From 79-D21 sp964521575 (GTDB taxonomy: Bacteria; Synergistota; Synergistia; Synergistales; 79-D21), in contig CAZFSR010000021.1 in NCBI GenBank assembly GCA_964521575.1, positions 1-13,398 on the forward strand: a stretch of 13,398 nucleotides of DNA. The letters are read 5' to 3'. The notes below the pieces were generated by a model. That model was not told the DNA's origin. It saw only the letters and a list, made by a program, of their open reading frames with translations, and did not search any database. The position numbers were made by a program, and so were the translations under genes. Below, piece by piece: positions 6,649 to 13,343 of this stretch (within the stretch, counting starts at the first letter, position 1; each line of letters opens with the position of its first letter).

Positions 6649-7868
6649 TCCTTCACCTCCCCGGCGATTGCCGCCTCGATGGCCTTTTCGAGGGGCCGGA
6701 TCTTGAAGTCGATTTTCCGGATCTCGTTGTAGTAGGCGCACTTGGGGGAATCGGTCACCCCGGACTTGCCGTAAAAGGGCCACCAGCAAGGAGGCACGTC
6801 GATGCAGGTATCCGTGACGATATGTCCGCCCGCCCTCGTGATGGTGTCGAGGTAGCCCATCCGTTCGGCCAGCTCCCGGGTCAGCGAACTCGTCAGGATC
6901 CACACGCCCACCGCGAACTTCTTGCCCTCCGCGACCCGGGCGATGTCTGCCACTTGCCTGATCGAAAGGTGCGGGCAGCCGAACATCGCGAAGTCGATCT
7001 TCCCGGGCTTGCCGCAGATTTTCTCCCGGACGCGGTCAAGATCTTCCTGCGTGATCTCCACGTGCAGCCTCGGCTCCTTGCCCCCGAAAGCCGCCGCCAG
7101 CGTTGGGGCCTCCGGGGTGATGCCCACGAAGTGGTACATGGCGACCGACCCGGAGGTGTTGAGCTCGGCCCCGAAATTCATGAAGCCCTCCGGGGTGGGC
7201 CGATGCCCGATTCCCACGAAGGCGGGCACCTCCGGTCCGGGATGCTTCAGCGGGTAGCACCAGCCCAAAAGCTGGTAGTCGAAATCGCTTTCGACCTTCG
7301 CCTTCACCTCGACAAGCACCTCGGCGCGCCGGTTTTCTTCCAGAAGGAGGCCGTATTCGGGGACGAGCCCCGTGATGGCCGCGCAAAGGGCGCTCTGGGA
7401 GGATTCCCGGTTGCTGCGGGCCCCGAGCACCGAGTTCACGTAGGGGGTGGCGCTGGACTCCGAAAAGGCGACGACCTCCCCGAATGCCGGGATGTTCTGC
7501 TGGAGGTAGGGCGTGCAGTCGAAGGTCAGGGTCGCCCCAATTTTCCGGTAGGCTTCGTTTGTGGCCGACACGATCTCGAGCCCCGGCTTCGGGATCTCGG
7601 CCAAGTGCCGGTTGAGGTAGGCGAGGTTGATGCTCGGGTTCACCGTGGGGGACACCTTGCACTTCCCCCCCAGGGCCAGCAGCTTCTCCACGAACCAGAG
7701 GTCCGCGTCCTGGGCGCTCAGGGCCACGTGCGTGCGGGTGATCGGCACCATGCGCTTCGCGCCGAAAACCCTGCCGACCCCCGCCTGTATCCGCATGGCG
7801 TAGGCCACGGCCTCCCCTTCGCTGCCGGCCAGCATTTCTTCCTGTTCCCTGGTTAGATCCATACCCAT
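6645..7868 (-). CDS. Aconitase X catalytic (large) subunit
   Basis: This 407-residue Fe-S hydro-lyase subunit belongs to the AcnX (DUF521) family. Likely cluster cysteines are C118 (FDCTPY), C298 (FGCPH) and C355 (TDTC). Other family segments are RTHVALSAQDADLWF (45-59), ATNEAYRKIGAT (102-113), AFSESSATPYVNSVLGARSN (134-153) and the C-terminal IVTDTCIDVPP (350-360). With the swivel subunit it should dehydrate a hydroxy acid. It is the first structural gene behind the upstream TAATAC-N5-GTATTA palindrome, with its start 31 bases below it. AAGGTGG precedes the ATG at 7868 by only three bases and a second in-frame ATG at 7862 by nine, so the true start may be 7862 (protein beginning MDLTREQEEML). 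Split genes for the two subunits are common in bacteria and archaea. The exact substrate is unknown. Confidence 0.88.
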   Translation of the reverse strand: MGMDLTREQEEMLAGSEGEAVAYAMRIQAGVGRVFGAKRMVPITRTHVALSAQDADLWFVEKLLALGGKCKVSPTVNPSINLAYLNRHLAEIPKPGLEIVSATNEAYRKIGATLTFDCTPYLQQNIPAFGEVVAFSESSATPYVNSVLGARSNRESSQSALCAAITGLVPEYGLLLEENRRAEVLVEVKAKVESDFDYQLLGWCYPLKHPGPEVPAFVGIGHRPTPEGFMNFGAELNTSGSVAMYHFVGITPEAPTLAAAFGGKEPRLHVEITQEDLDRVREKICGKPGKIDFAMFGCPHLSIRQVADIARVAEGKKFAVGVWILTSSLTRELAERMGYLDTITRAGGHIVTDTCIDVPPCWWPFYGKSGVTDSPKCAYYNEIRKIDFKIRPLEKAIEAAIAGEVKE

Positions 7869-7899
7869 TCCACCTTCCGCGTGGTTTCCGGCGTTGACC

Positions 7900-7916
7900 T
7901 AATACCGCCTGTATTA
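7900..7916. promoter_or_regulatory. Predicted GntR operator upstream of the AcnX genes
   Basis: The 17-bp sequence TAATACCGCCTGTATTA has perfect 6-bp inverted arms around a 5-bp spacer. Read on the minus strand, it matches the palindrome at 8698-8714 at 16 of 17 positions. It lies 31 bases upstream of the AcnX large-subunit start, in the gap after gntR. A TATTAG (complement of 7899-7904) sits where the -10 lies relative to the gntR operator, but the matching -35 position reads GGGATT, so the promoter here is weak or differently placed. The most likely role is binding by the GntR-family protein encoded next door. Confidence 0.75.
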
Positions 7917-7966
7917 TGGCAATCCCGCTCGTTTCCGCACCTCGGGACCGCAATCCGGGCCTGTTG

Positions 7967-8665
7967 CTAGAGAACCTTCCTCAGGTGATACCGGTTGTTG
8001 AACTCGATATGGGCCCGGAGAGCGTTCTTGAGTTCCTCCTGGGACCTCTCGCCGATCAGGCGGATGATCTCGAGGTGCTGCCGGATCGTCTCTCCGACGA
8101 AAAGCTGGGTCTTCCACGAGGCAAAGACATACCGCAGCGTTTGGTGCCGCAGCACGCTCAGGAAATTCCTCAGGCGGACGTTCTCGCAATAGTCGAGGAT
8201 AAGCCCGTGCAGCCGGGTATCGGCCTCGGAAAGGGCCTCTGCGGAAATTTCCGTGCCGCTTTCCAACCTCTCCAGGAAACCCTCCCAGATGCGCCTCTCA
8301 CGGAGAATCTCGTTTTCCGGGATGTTCATGAGGGCCGTTTCCGCGGCCAGAGGTTCCAGGACCATCCGGAGATCGTTGATTTCCTTGATGTCCTCCATCG
8401 ACATTTCGGCAACGATCGCCCCGCGGCCGGGGATGATCTTCAGCAGGCCTTCCTGGTCGAGCTGCCCGATGGCTTCACGAACCGGGGTCCGGCTGATGCC
8501 CAGCATCTCCGCGATGCGAACCTCGCTCAGGGGTTCTCCGGGCTCGAAGGCGTTTCCGATGATCAAGCCCCGGATCGCTTCAGCCGCCCTTTCCGCAAGC
8601 CGCTGGCCCGGTTTCCTGTTCTGGGCCTGGTCCGCCAGGTTTTTCTGTTCGATCATTCCACTCAC
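7967..8665 (-). CDS. GntR-family transcriptional regulator, FadR/FCD subfamily
   Basis: This 232-residue regulator has an N-terminal winged helix-turn-helix (about 22-88; PLSEVRIAEMLGISRTPVREA at 45-65 is the recognition region) and a C-terminal all-helical FCD ligand domain (about 95-225). Metal-binding residues expected in FCD domains are visible as D149, H153, H197 and H219. FCD regulators sense organic acids. It precedes the AcnX, LarA-like, TRAP and IlvD-like genes, and matching palindromes stand before it and before the AcnX genes, so local autoregulated control is likely. The start is a GTG at 8665 with GGGGAG only two bases upstream. An ATG at 8656, with the same GGGGAG 11 bases away, is an equally plausible start. 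Confidence 0.92.
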   Translation of the reverse strand: MSGMIEQKNLADQAQNRKPGQRLAERAAEAIRGLIIGNAFEPGEPLSEVRIAEMLGISRTPVREAIGQLDQEGLLKIIPGRGAIVAEMSMEDIKEINDLRMVLEPLAAETALMNIPENEILRERRIWEGFLERLESGTEISAEALSEADTRLHGLILDYCENVRLRNFLSVLRHQTLRYVFASWKTQLFVGETIRQHLEIIRLIGERSQEELKNALRAHIEFNNRYHLRKVL

Positions 8666-8696
8666 GGCTCCCCGTCTTCAAGGACTCGACCATTCC

Positions 8697-8724
8697 ATAA
8701 TACAGGTGGTATTACGACTGTCAA
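8697..8724 (-). promoter_or_regulatory. Sigma-70-type promoter of the gntR regulator
   Basis: On the minus strand a perfect -35 TTGACA (complement of 8719-8724) and a near-consensus -10 TATTAT (complement of 8697-8702) are separated by 16 bases. Transcription would begin near 8690, leaving a leader of about 25 to 35 bases before the regulator start. The predicted operator fills the spacer and overlaps the -10 box. Confidence 0.8.
8698..8714. promoter_or_regulatory. Predicted GntR operator in the gntR promoter
   Basis: TAATACAGGTGGTATTA has perfect 6-bp arms and a 5-bp spacer. It occupies the -35/-10 spacer and most of the -10 box of the gntR promoter, the classic position for repression by steric block. 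Its near-identical partner lies at 7900-7916 upstream of the AcnX genes. Confidence 0.8.
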
Positions 8725-8758
8725 GACGGCGGCCTTTCATCCGGTTGATACATCAGAC

Positions 8759-8794
8759 AAAAAAAGACAAGGGGGGCTGCCGCAGCAGCCCCCC
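8759..8794 (-). terminator. Rho-independent terminator after livF-like gene
   Basis: A perfect 10-bp GC stem (GGGGGGCTGC at 8771-8780 with its complement at 8785-8794) closes a CGCA tetraloop. On the minus strand it is followed by TTGTC and then seven T residues (complement of 8759-8765). It begins 14 bases past the livF-like stop and separates the ABC transporter operon from the gntR promoter. Confidence 0.9.
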
Positions 8795-8808
8795 CTGTCC
8801 GAGCCGGC

Positions 8809-9519
8809 TCAGAGCCCCAGGTAGGCTTCCCGTACGCGCGGGTCGTCCTTCATCTGGGGGGACGGCCCCTCGAACTGGATCTTCCCCGTTTCCAGCACGT
8901 AAGACCGGCTGGAAATCTCCAGGGAGGCCCGCGCGTTCTGCTCCACCAGCAGGATCGTCAACCCGTGCTCCCGGTTCAGGGACTGCAGGACCTCGAAAAC
9001 CTGGTCCACCAGCTTCGGCATGAGCCCCATGGAGACCTCGTCCACGAGCAGCAGCTGAGGGTCCGAGACGAGGGCCCTGGCGATCGCCAACTGCTGCTGT
9101 TCTCCCCCGGAAAGCGTCACTGCGTTCTGGCCGCTCCGTTCCGCGAGGATCGGGAAAAGCTGGTAGAGCCAGTCCAGCCGTTTCTTTTCCTTTGCCGGGT
9201 CATGGATTCCGTAGAGCCCGACGCGGAGGTTTTCCATGACGGTCAGTTGGGGAAAGACGCGGGCTCTCTCCGGGACGATACGGATGCCCATGCGGGCGCG
9301 CCCGTGGGCGGGAACCCTGGAAATGTCCTCTCCGCGGAAAAGGATGGATCCGGAACGGACGGGAACCAACCCCATGAGCGCGTTCAGGATCGTGCTCTTG
9401 CCCGCCCCGTTCGCCCCGATGATGGAGACGAGCTCCCCTTCCTCCACGAAGAAGGAAACCCCGTGGACGGCCTCGATGTCACGATAGGCGATGTGAAGGT
9501 CACGAACTTCAAGCAGCAT
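8809..9519 (-). CDS. livF: HAAT-family ABC transporter ATPase, LivF type
   Basis: This 236-residue ABC ATPase has Walker A GANGAGKS (35-42), signature LSGGEQQ (136-142), Walker B LLLVDE (156-161) and the VEQN switch typical of LivF, with glutamine in place of the usual histidine. The C-terminal VLETGKIQFEG is also typical. It energises uptake of hydrophobic or branched-chain amino acids, or related carboxylates, together with the other four proteins of the operon. Its ATG lies 11 bases inside the 3' end of the livG-like gene, with GGGAGG eight bases upstream, so the two are translationally coupled. It is the last gene of the operon and is followed by a strong terminator. Confidence 0.95.
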   Translation of the reverse strand: MLLEVRDLHIAYRDIEAVHGVSFFVEEGELVSIIGANGAGKSTILNALMGLVPVRSGSILFRGEDISRVPAHGRARMGIRIVPERARVFPQLTVMENLRVGLYGIHDPAKEKKRLDWLYQLFPILAERSGQNAVTLSGGEQQQLAIARALVSDPQLLLVDEVSMGLMPKLVDQVFEVLQSLNREHGLTILLVEQNARASLEISSRSYVLETGKIQFEGPSPQMKDDPRVREAYLGL

Positions 9520-10282
9520 TCGAGCCGCCTCCCTCTCCCTTTCCGAGGTAGGCCCGGATGACCTCCGGGTTCCTGCGGACCTCTTCCGGCGCGCCCTCGG
9601 TGAGTTTCCGCCCGTGGTCGAGCACGACCAGCCGGTCCGAAAGGCCCATGGCCACGCGCATGTTGTGCTCGATCAGGAGGATGGAGATGCCTGCCTCCCG
9701 GGTGCGCCGCACCAGCTCCTCCTGCAGGGAGATCTCCTCGTGCCGGAGGCCTGAGAACGATTCGTCCAGCAGCAGCAGGCGCGGTTTCAGGGCCAGTGCC
9801 CTGGCCAGCTCGAGCCGCCGGAGATTACCGAGGGGAAGCATCCCCGCCTTCTGCGAGGCCAGGGGCTCGAGCCCAACCTTTGCCAGGAGTTCCATCGCCC
9901 CCTCCCTCGTGGCCCGCCCCTTCCAGGAGGAGCAGGAGGAGAAAAACCTCCGGTAGCAGGGCAGCCCCATGGCCACGATGACGTTTTCGAGAACGGAGAG
10001 ATCCGGGAAGGGACGGACGATCTGGAAGGTCCGCCCGATCCCCAGGGACGCCATCCGGTGCGGAGGAAGCCCGTCCGTGCGGATCCCGCCGAAGCGGATC
10101 TCCCCGGATGTCGGGCGGTAAACCCCCGAAACCGTGTTGAAGCAGGTCGTCTTTCCCGCCCCGTTCGGGCCGATCAGGCCCAGGATCTCGCCTTCCGCCA
10201 GGTCGAAAGAGACCCGGTCCAGGGCCTTGAGCCCGCCGAAATGCATGGAAACTTCCCGAAGGCTCAGAAGAACTTCGCTCAT
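9509..10282 (-). CDS. livG: HAAT-family ABC transporter ATPase, LivG type
   Basis: This 257-residue ABC ATPase has Walker A GPNGAGKT (38-45), Q-loop Q87 in GRTFQIVRPF, Walker B LLLLDE (169-174), switch histidine H206 (IEHNM) and the LivG-type C-terminal extension (VIRAYLG, 241-247). The signature region reads LPLGNLRRLELARAL (149-163), where relatives usually have LPYGQQRRLEIARAL, and the Walker B glutamate is followed by SFSGL where DEP-type sequences are common. The start is the ATG at 10282, which overlaps the stop of the livM-like gene (ATGA). The frame is open upstream to 10756, but that part shadows livM. Confidence 0.93.
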   Translation of the reverse strand: MSEVLLSLREVSMHFGGLKALDRVSFDLAEGEILGLIGPNGAGKTTCFNTVSGVYRPTSGEIRFGGIRTDGLPPHRMASLGIGRTFQIVRPFPDLSVLENVIVAMGLPCYRRFFSSCSSWKGRATREGAMELLAKVGLEPLASQKAGMLPLGNLRRLELARALALKPRLLLLDESFSGLRHEEISLQEELVRRTREAGISILLIEHNMRVAMGLSDRLVVLDHGRKLTEGAPEEVRRNPEVIRAYLGKGEGGGSNAA

Positions 10283-11163
10283 CGTCCGTGGCCTCCTTTC
10301 ATCCGGGAGAAAATTCGCCGTGCAAGGCTGCTTTCCCCCAGGAGACCCCCGGGCTGGAACCGGATCATCAGCAGCAGCAGGGCCGCGTACAGGAGCATGC
10401 GGTAGTCGGTCAGCGGCCGGAACACCTCGGGCAGGACACCCAGGATAAAAGCCCCTAGCACCGGCCCCCACAGGGTTCCCATTCCACCCACCACGACCAG
10501 GGACAGGAACATGATCGACATGGGAAACCCGAAATCCGTCGCGCTGATGAAGCGCATGAAATGGGCGTAAAGCGCCCCGCCCAGGCCGGCCATGGCCGTA
10601 CCCAGGACAAAGGCCGCGAGCTTGAACCGCACAGGGGAGACCCCCATGCTCGAGGCCGCCGCCTCGTCCTCGCGCAGGGCGAAACAGGCGAGCCCCGACC
10701 AGCTGCGGGTGAAAAGCCAGCTGACCAGGAGCACGGCCGCCAGGAACCCAAGGCACAGGAGAAGGAACGGGGTTCCCCTCAGCCTCTGTCCGAAGAGCAC
10801 AACCCGGGGGATGCCGCCGATCCCCAGGGCTCCCCCGAAGAAGGGCACGTAAAGGAAGACGGAAATCACGATGAAGTTGATGCCGATTGTGGTGATGGCC
10901 AGGAAATCCTCCTTCAGCCGAAGGCTGGGAAGGCCGAGGACAAGGCCGATGAAGCCCGTGATGAAAAGGACGATCGGCAGTGCCGCCCAGAAGGACAGCC
11001 CCCCCACTGTCGTCAGGAGCGCCGAAGCGTAAGCCCCGATCCCGAAAAAGGCGGCATGGCCGAGGGAAATCTGCCCCGCGTAGCCGACAATGACGTTCAG
11101 GCCGCAGGCCACGATGGCCTGGATCGCGATGAAAGTCCCGATCGTGATGGCATAATCGCTCAT
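10279..11163 (-). CDS. livM: HAAT-family ABC transporter permease, LivM type
   Basis: This 294-residue inner-membrane permease has the LivM motif GYAGQISLGHAAFFGIGAYA (27-46), about eight hydrophobic spans, and an EAA-like cytoplasmic loop near GMGTLWGPVLGAF in the C-terminal third. It forms the translocation pore with the LivH-type permease. The ATG has GGGAGGG six bases upstream, 13 bases after the livH-like stop, and its own stop overlaps the livG-like start. Confidence 0.94.
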   Translation of the reverse strand: MSDYAITIGTFIAIQAIVACGLNVIVGYAGQISLGHAAFFGIGAYASALLTTVGGLSFWAALPIVLFITGFIGLVLGLPSLRLKEDFLAITTIGINFIVISVFLYVPFFGGALGIGGIPRVVLFGQRLRGTPFLLLCLGFLAAVLLVSWLFTRSWSGLACFALREDEAAASSMGVSPVRFKLAAFVLGTAMAGLGGALYAHFMRFISATDFGFPMSIMFLSLVVVGGMGTLWGPVLGAFILGVLPEVFRPLTDYRMLLYAALLLLMIRFQPGGLLGESSLARRIFSRMKGGHGR

Positions 11164-11176
11164 GGCAAGCCCTCCC

Positions 11177-12043
11177 TTACCGGCGGCCGCCCAGGATTCC
11201 CTGGGGACGCCAGAGCAGCACGGCGATCATGGCGATGAAGGCCAGGGCGTCGCGCGGGAGGGGAATTCCCGCGTAGCCGATCAGGAGCGTCTCTGCGACC
11301 CCCAGCAGGACGGCTGCCAGGACGGCCCCCGGTACGGAACCGAGCCCCCCCACCACGATCAGGGCCAGGGTCTTGTAGGCCGGGACCGCGCCCATGGACG
11401 GGTAGACCTGGTTGTAGTAGATCCCCACGAGGATGCCGGCGACCGCCGCGACGGCCGACCCGATGACGAACGTCACGGAGATGATCCAGTGGCTGTTGAT
11501 CCCCATGGCGCTGGCAATGGCCTTGTCCTGGGAGGTCGCCCGCATGGCGAGCCCCAGTTCCGTCTTCGTCGTGATGAACCAGAGCAGGAGGAGCACCCCG
11601 GCGCTGATCCCGTAAACGGCCAAAAGGGTCGAGGAAACGAAGATCCCTCCCACCGTGAAGCTCGGGAAAGGCAGCTGCGCCGGGAACGGGAGGATTTCGG
11701 GGCCCCCCACCAGGCGGCAGACTTCCTCGATCGCAAGCAGGCAGGCGATGCTGCCGATGAGGGGGACGTAGGGCGGGTACTTCAGGAGCGGGTAGTAGAC
11801 GAACCGCTCGATGAGCACCCCGAGGACCGCGCAGAAAACCATGGATCCCGCGATCGCCAGCGCGAGGCTGTGGGTGGCGGCAAAAATCGCCAGCCCCACG
11901 TAGGCTCCGACCATGTAGACCGCCGCGTGGGCTACGTGAAGAATCCGCAGGATGCCGTAAACCAGGGCCAGCCCCAGGGTGATCAGGGCATAGATCGCCC
12001 CTATGGCAAGCCCGTTCAGCAGCTGCTCGAGGAATAATTGCAT
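11177..12043 (-). CDS. livH: HAAT-family ABC transporter permease, LivH type
   Basis: This 288-residue permease starts MQLFLEQLLNGLAIGAIYAL and carries the LivH-type region LALVYGILRILHVAHAAVYM (24-43), followed by multiple membrane spans and a GGLGSVPGAVLAAVLLG loop near the end. The frame is open to 12097, but that longer version begins inside a stem-loop and adds non-family sequence. The ATG at 12043 is therefore preferred. The nearest Shine-Dalgarno, AAGGAGG (complement of 12058-12064), lies 14 bases away, which is rather far. It is the first permease gene after the binding protein. Confidence 0.92.
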   Translation of the reverse strand: MQLFLEQLLNGLAIGAIYALITLGLALVYGILRILHVAHAAVYMVGAYVGLAIFAATHSLALAIAGSMVFCAVLGVLIERFVYYPLLKYPPYVPLIGSIACLLAIEEVCRLVGGPEILPFPAQLPFPSFTVGGIFVSSTLLAVYGISAGVLLLLWFITTKTELGLAMRATSQDKAIASAMGINSHWIISVTFVIGSAVAAVAGILVGIYYNQVYPSMGAVPAYKTLALIVVGGLGSVPGAVLAAVLLGVAETLLIGYAGIPLPRDALAFIAMIAVLLWRPQGILGGRR

Positions 12044-12069
12044 GAAGCCGGACCACACCTCCTTCAGCG

Positions 12070-12101
12070 AAAAGGGGGTGTGCCGGCGAAAGCACACCCC
12101 C
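12070..12101 (-). promoter_or_regulatory. Stem-loop with short U-run between livJ-like and livH-like genes
   Basis: A perfect 10-bp stem (GGGGGTGTGC at 12074-12083 with its complement at 12092-12101) closes an eight-base loop. It is followed on the minus strand by TTTT (complement of 12070-12073). It begins 18 bases past the livJ-like stop. The short T-run suggests a leaky terminator that would let binding protein be made in excess of the membrane and ATPase subunits. It may also stabilise the upstream mRNA. Confidence 0.75.
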
Positions 12102-12119
12102 GAAAACCGTGCGGCCTCC

Positions 12120-13271
12120 CTAGGGGCGGATCAGCTCCGGATCGTCCACCACTCCGAAGCGCCGGAAGAAACCGTTCTTCACGACCTGCACCTGCACCGG
12201 CTTGACGACTTCGCCGATATGGGTGAATCCCTTGATGACCCCGGTCAACCCGTTCAGGTTTGTCGTTTTTGCGATCTCGGTCCGGACCTTCGTCGGGTCC
12301 GTTCCGCCGGCCCGCTTCATGGCCTCGGTGATGATCACGAAGGCGTCGTAGGCGGAGGCGCCGACCATGTCGGGTTCGTACTTGTACCGGGCGCGGAACT
12401 CCTTGATGAAGTTCTGCACGACCGGGCGCGGGTCGTCGCGGTCAAGGTTCGTGACGAGGTAGAAGCCTTCCGCTGCGTCTCCGGCCAATTCCATCAGCTT
12501 GGGAGAGTCCGAGCCCTCCTCGCCGATGAACTTCGACTTGATTCCCAGCTCCCTTGCCTGCTTGAGCAGGGGGGCCGTCTGGAAATAGTAGCCGCTGGCG
12601 AAGACGAGGTCCGGGTTGGCTTCCTTGATCTTCGAGAGGTAGGCCTTGAAATCCTTCTCGCTTGCGGGGAACGCCTGGTCGTACACGATCTTCATGTCCT
12701 TCGCATACTTTTCCTGGTACATCCTGAAGCCCTGGACCATCGTCCGGCCAAAATCGTTGTCGCTCGTAAGCAGGGCCACGGTCTTCGCATTCAGCAGCTT
12801 GTGCGCCGCATAGGCGGCAGCCTTGCCCTCGACCGTGCCGAGGAACCCGTTGCGGAAGCAGTATTCGCCTGCCTTGGTCACGTCAGGGTGCGTTGCGTAG
12901 GCGGCCACCATCGGGATCTTCTCTTCCTGGAAGATGGGGGCAACGGCGCGTGTCGGCATGCTGTAGGACCCGGCCACGACCGCGTGGACCTTGTCCTTCT
13001 CGATCAGCTTGTAGGCCAGGGCAACCGCTTCCTTCGCGTCGATCCGGTCGTCATAGGTGAACAACTGGACCTTCCGCCCCTTGATCCCTCCCGCCGAGTT
13101 CAACTGGTCCACGGCGATCTTCACGGAGTTCAGCACGCTCAGGCCATCCGCTGCCGCAGGCCCGGTCAAAGGGGCCAGGAGGCCGATGCGGATCGGTTCG
13201 GCCGCCAAAGCCGTCCCGGCAAAAAACGCAAGAACGAGAGCCACTGCGATACCCGCCTTAAAACCCTTCAT
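12120..13271 (-). CDS. livJ: HAAT-family ABC transporter substrate-binding protein, LivJ type
   Basis: This 383-residue periplasmic binding protein of the Peripla_BP_6 fold has a signal peptide (MKGFKAG then a hydrophobic run to about 22, cleavage probably after ALA near 23). The mature part begins with EPIRIGLLAPLTGPAAADG and includes LNSAGGIKGRKVQLFTYDD (57-75) and GASAYDAF in the second lobe, both typical of the family. The ATG at 13271 is chosen because AGGAGG (complement of 13282-13287) lies 10 bases upstream and the protein then starts with the signal peptide. The frame stays open to 13313 but that part overlaps the -10 box. The ligand may be a branched-chain amino acid, another amino acid or an aromatic/short-chain acid; the sequence does not decide. 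Confidence 0.94.
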   Translation of the reverse strand: MKGFKAGIAVALVLAFFAGTALAAEPIRIGLLAPLTGPAAADGLSVLNSVKIAVDQLNSAGGIKGRKVQLFTYDDRIDAKEAVALAYKLIEKDKVHAVVAGSYSMPTRAVAPIFQEEKIPMVAAYATHPDVTKAGEYCFRNGFLGTVEGKAAAYAAHKLLNAKTVALLTSDNDFGRTMVQGFRMYQEKYAKDMKIVYDQAFPASEKDFKAYLSKIKEANPDLVFASGYYFQTAPLLKQARELGIKSKFIGEEGSDSPKLMELAGDAAEGFYLVTNLDRDDPRPVVQNFIKEFRARYKYEPDMVGASAYDAFVIITEAMKRAGGTDPTKVRTEIAKTTNLNGLTGVIKGFTHIGEVVKPVQVQVVKNGFFRRFGVVDDPELIRP

Positions 13272-13311
13272 ATGAACACCACCTCCTGATTTATTGAAAC
13301 TTGACGGCATC

Positions 13312-13317
13312 ATTATA
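13312..13317 (-). promoter_or_regulatory. Predicted -10 box of the liv-type operon promoter
   Basis: A consensus TATAAT (complement of 13312-13317) lies about 40 bases upstream of the livJ-like start codon. The -35 region at 17 to 18 bases spacing reads AAGCGG or CAAGCG, which is poor, so the promoter may need an activator. A short inverted repeat (GCGG-TTAT-CCGC, 13327-13338) lies just upstream of the -10. Confidence 0.55.
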
Positions 13318-13343
13318 AAACTCTCCGCGGTTATCCGCTTGTC

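Noticed and set aside
6822..7856. A 344-codon plus-strand open frame
   Set aside because: It is antisense to the AcnX large subunit, which has clear cluster cysteines and family motifs; this frame has none.
7894..7917. Plus-strand TTGACC and TATTAT as a divergent promoter
   Set aside because: The boxes are only 12 bases apart, too close for sigma-70, and no plus-strand gene follows. The TATTAT is part of the operator palindrome.
7919..7956. Direct repeat GCAATCC at 7919-7925 and 7950-7956, 31 bases apart upstream of the AcnX genes
   Set aside because: About three helical turns of spacing is suggestive of paired protein sites, but a seven-base repeat in a short region can easily arise by chance and one copy lies just past the end of gntR.
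12003..13289. A 428-codon open frame on the plus strand
   Set aside because: It is antisense to the livJ-like gene and the start of the livH-like gene, has biased composition and no family motif, and is explained by the GC-rich wobble positions of the real gene.
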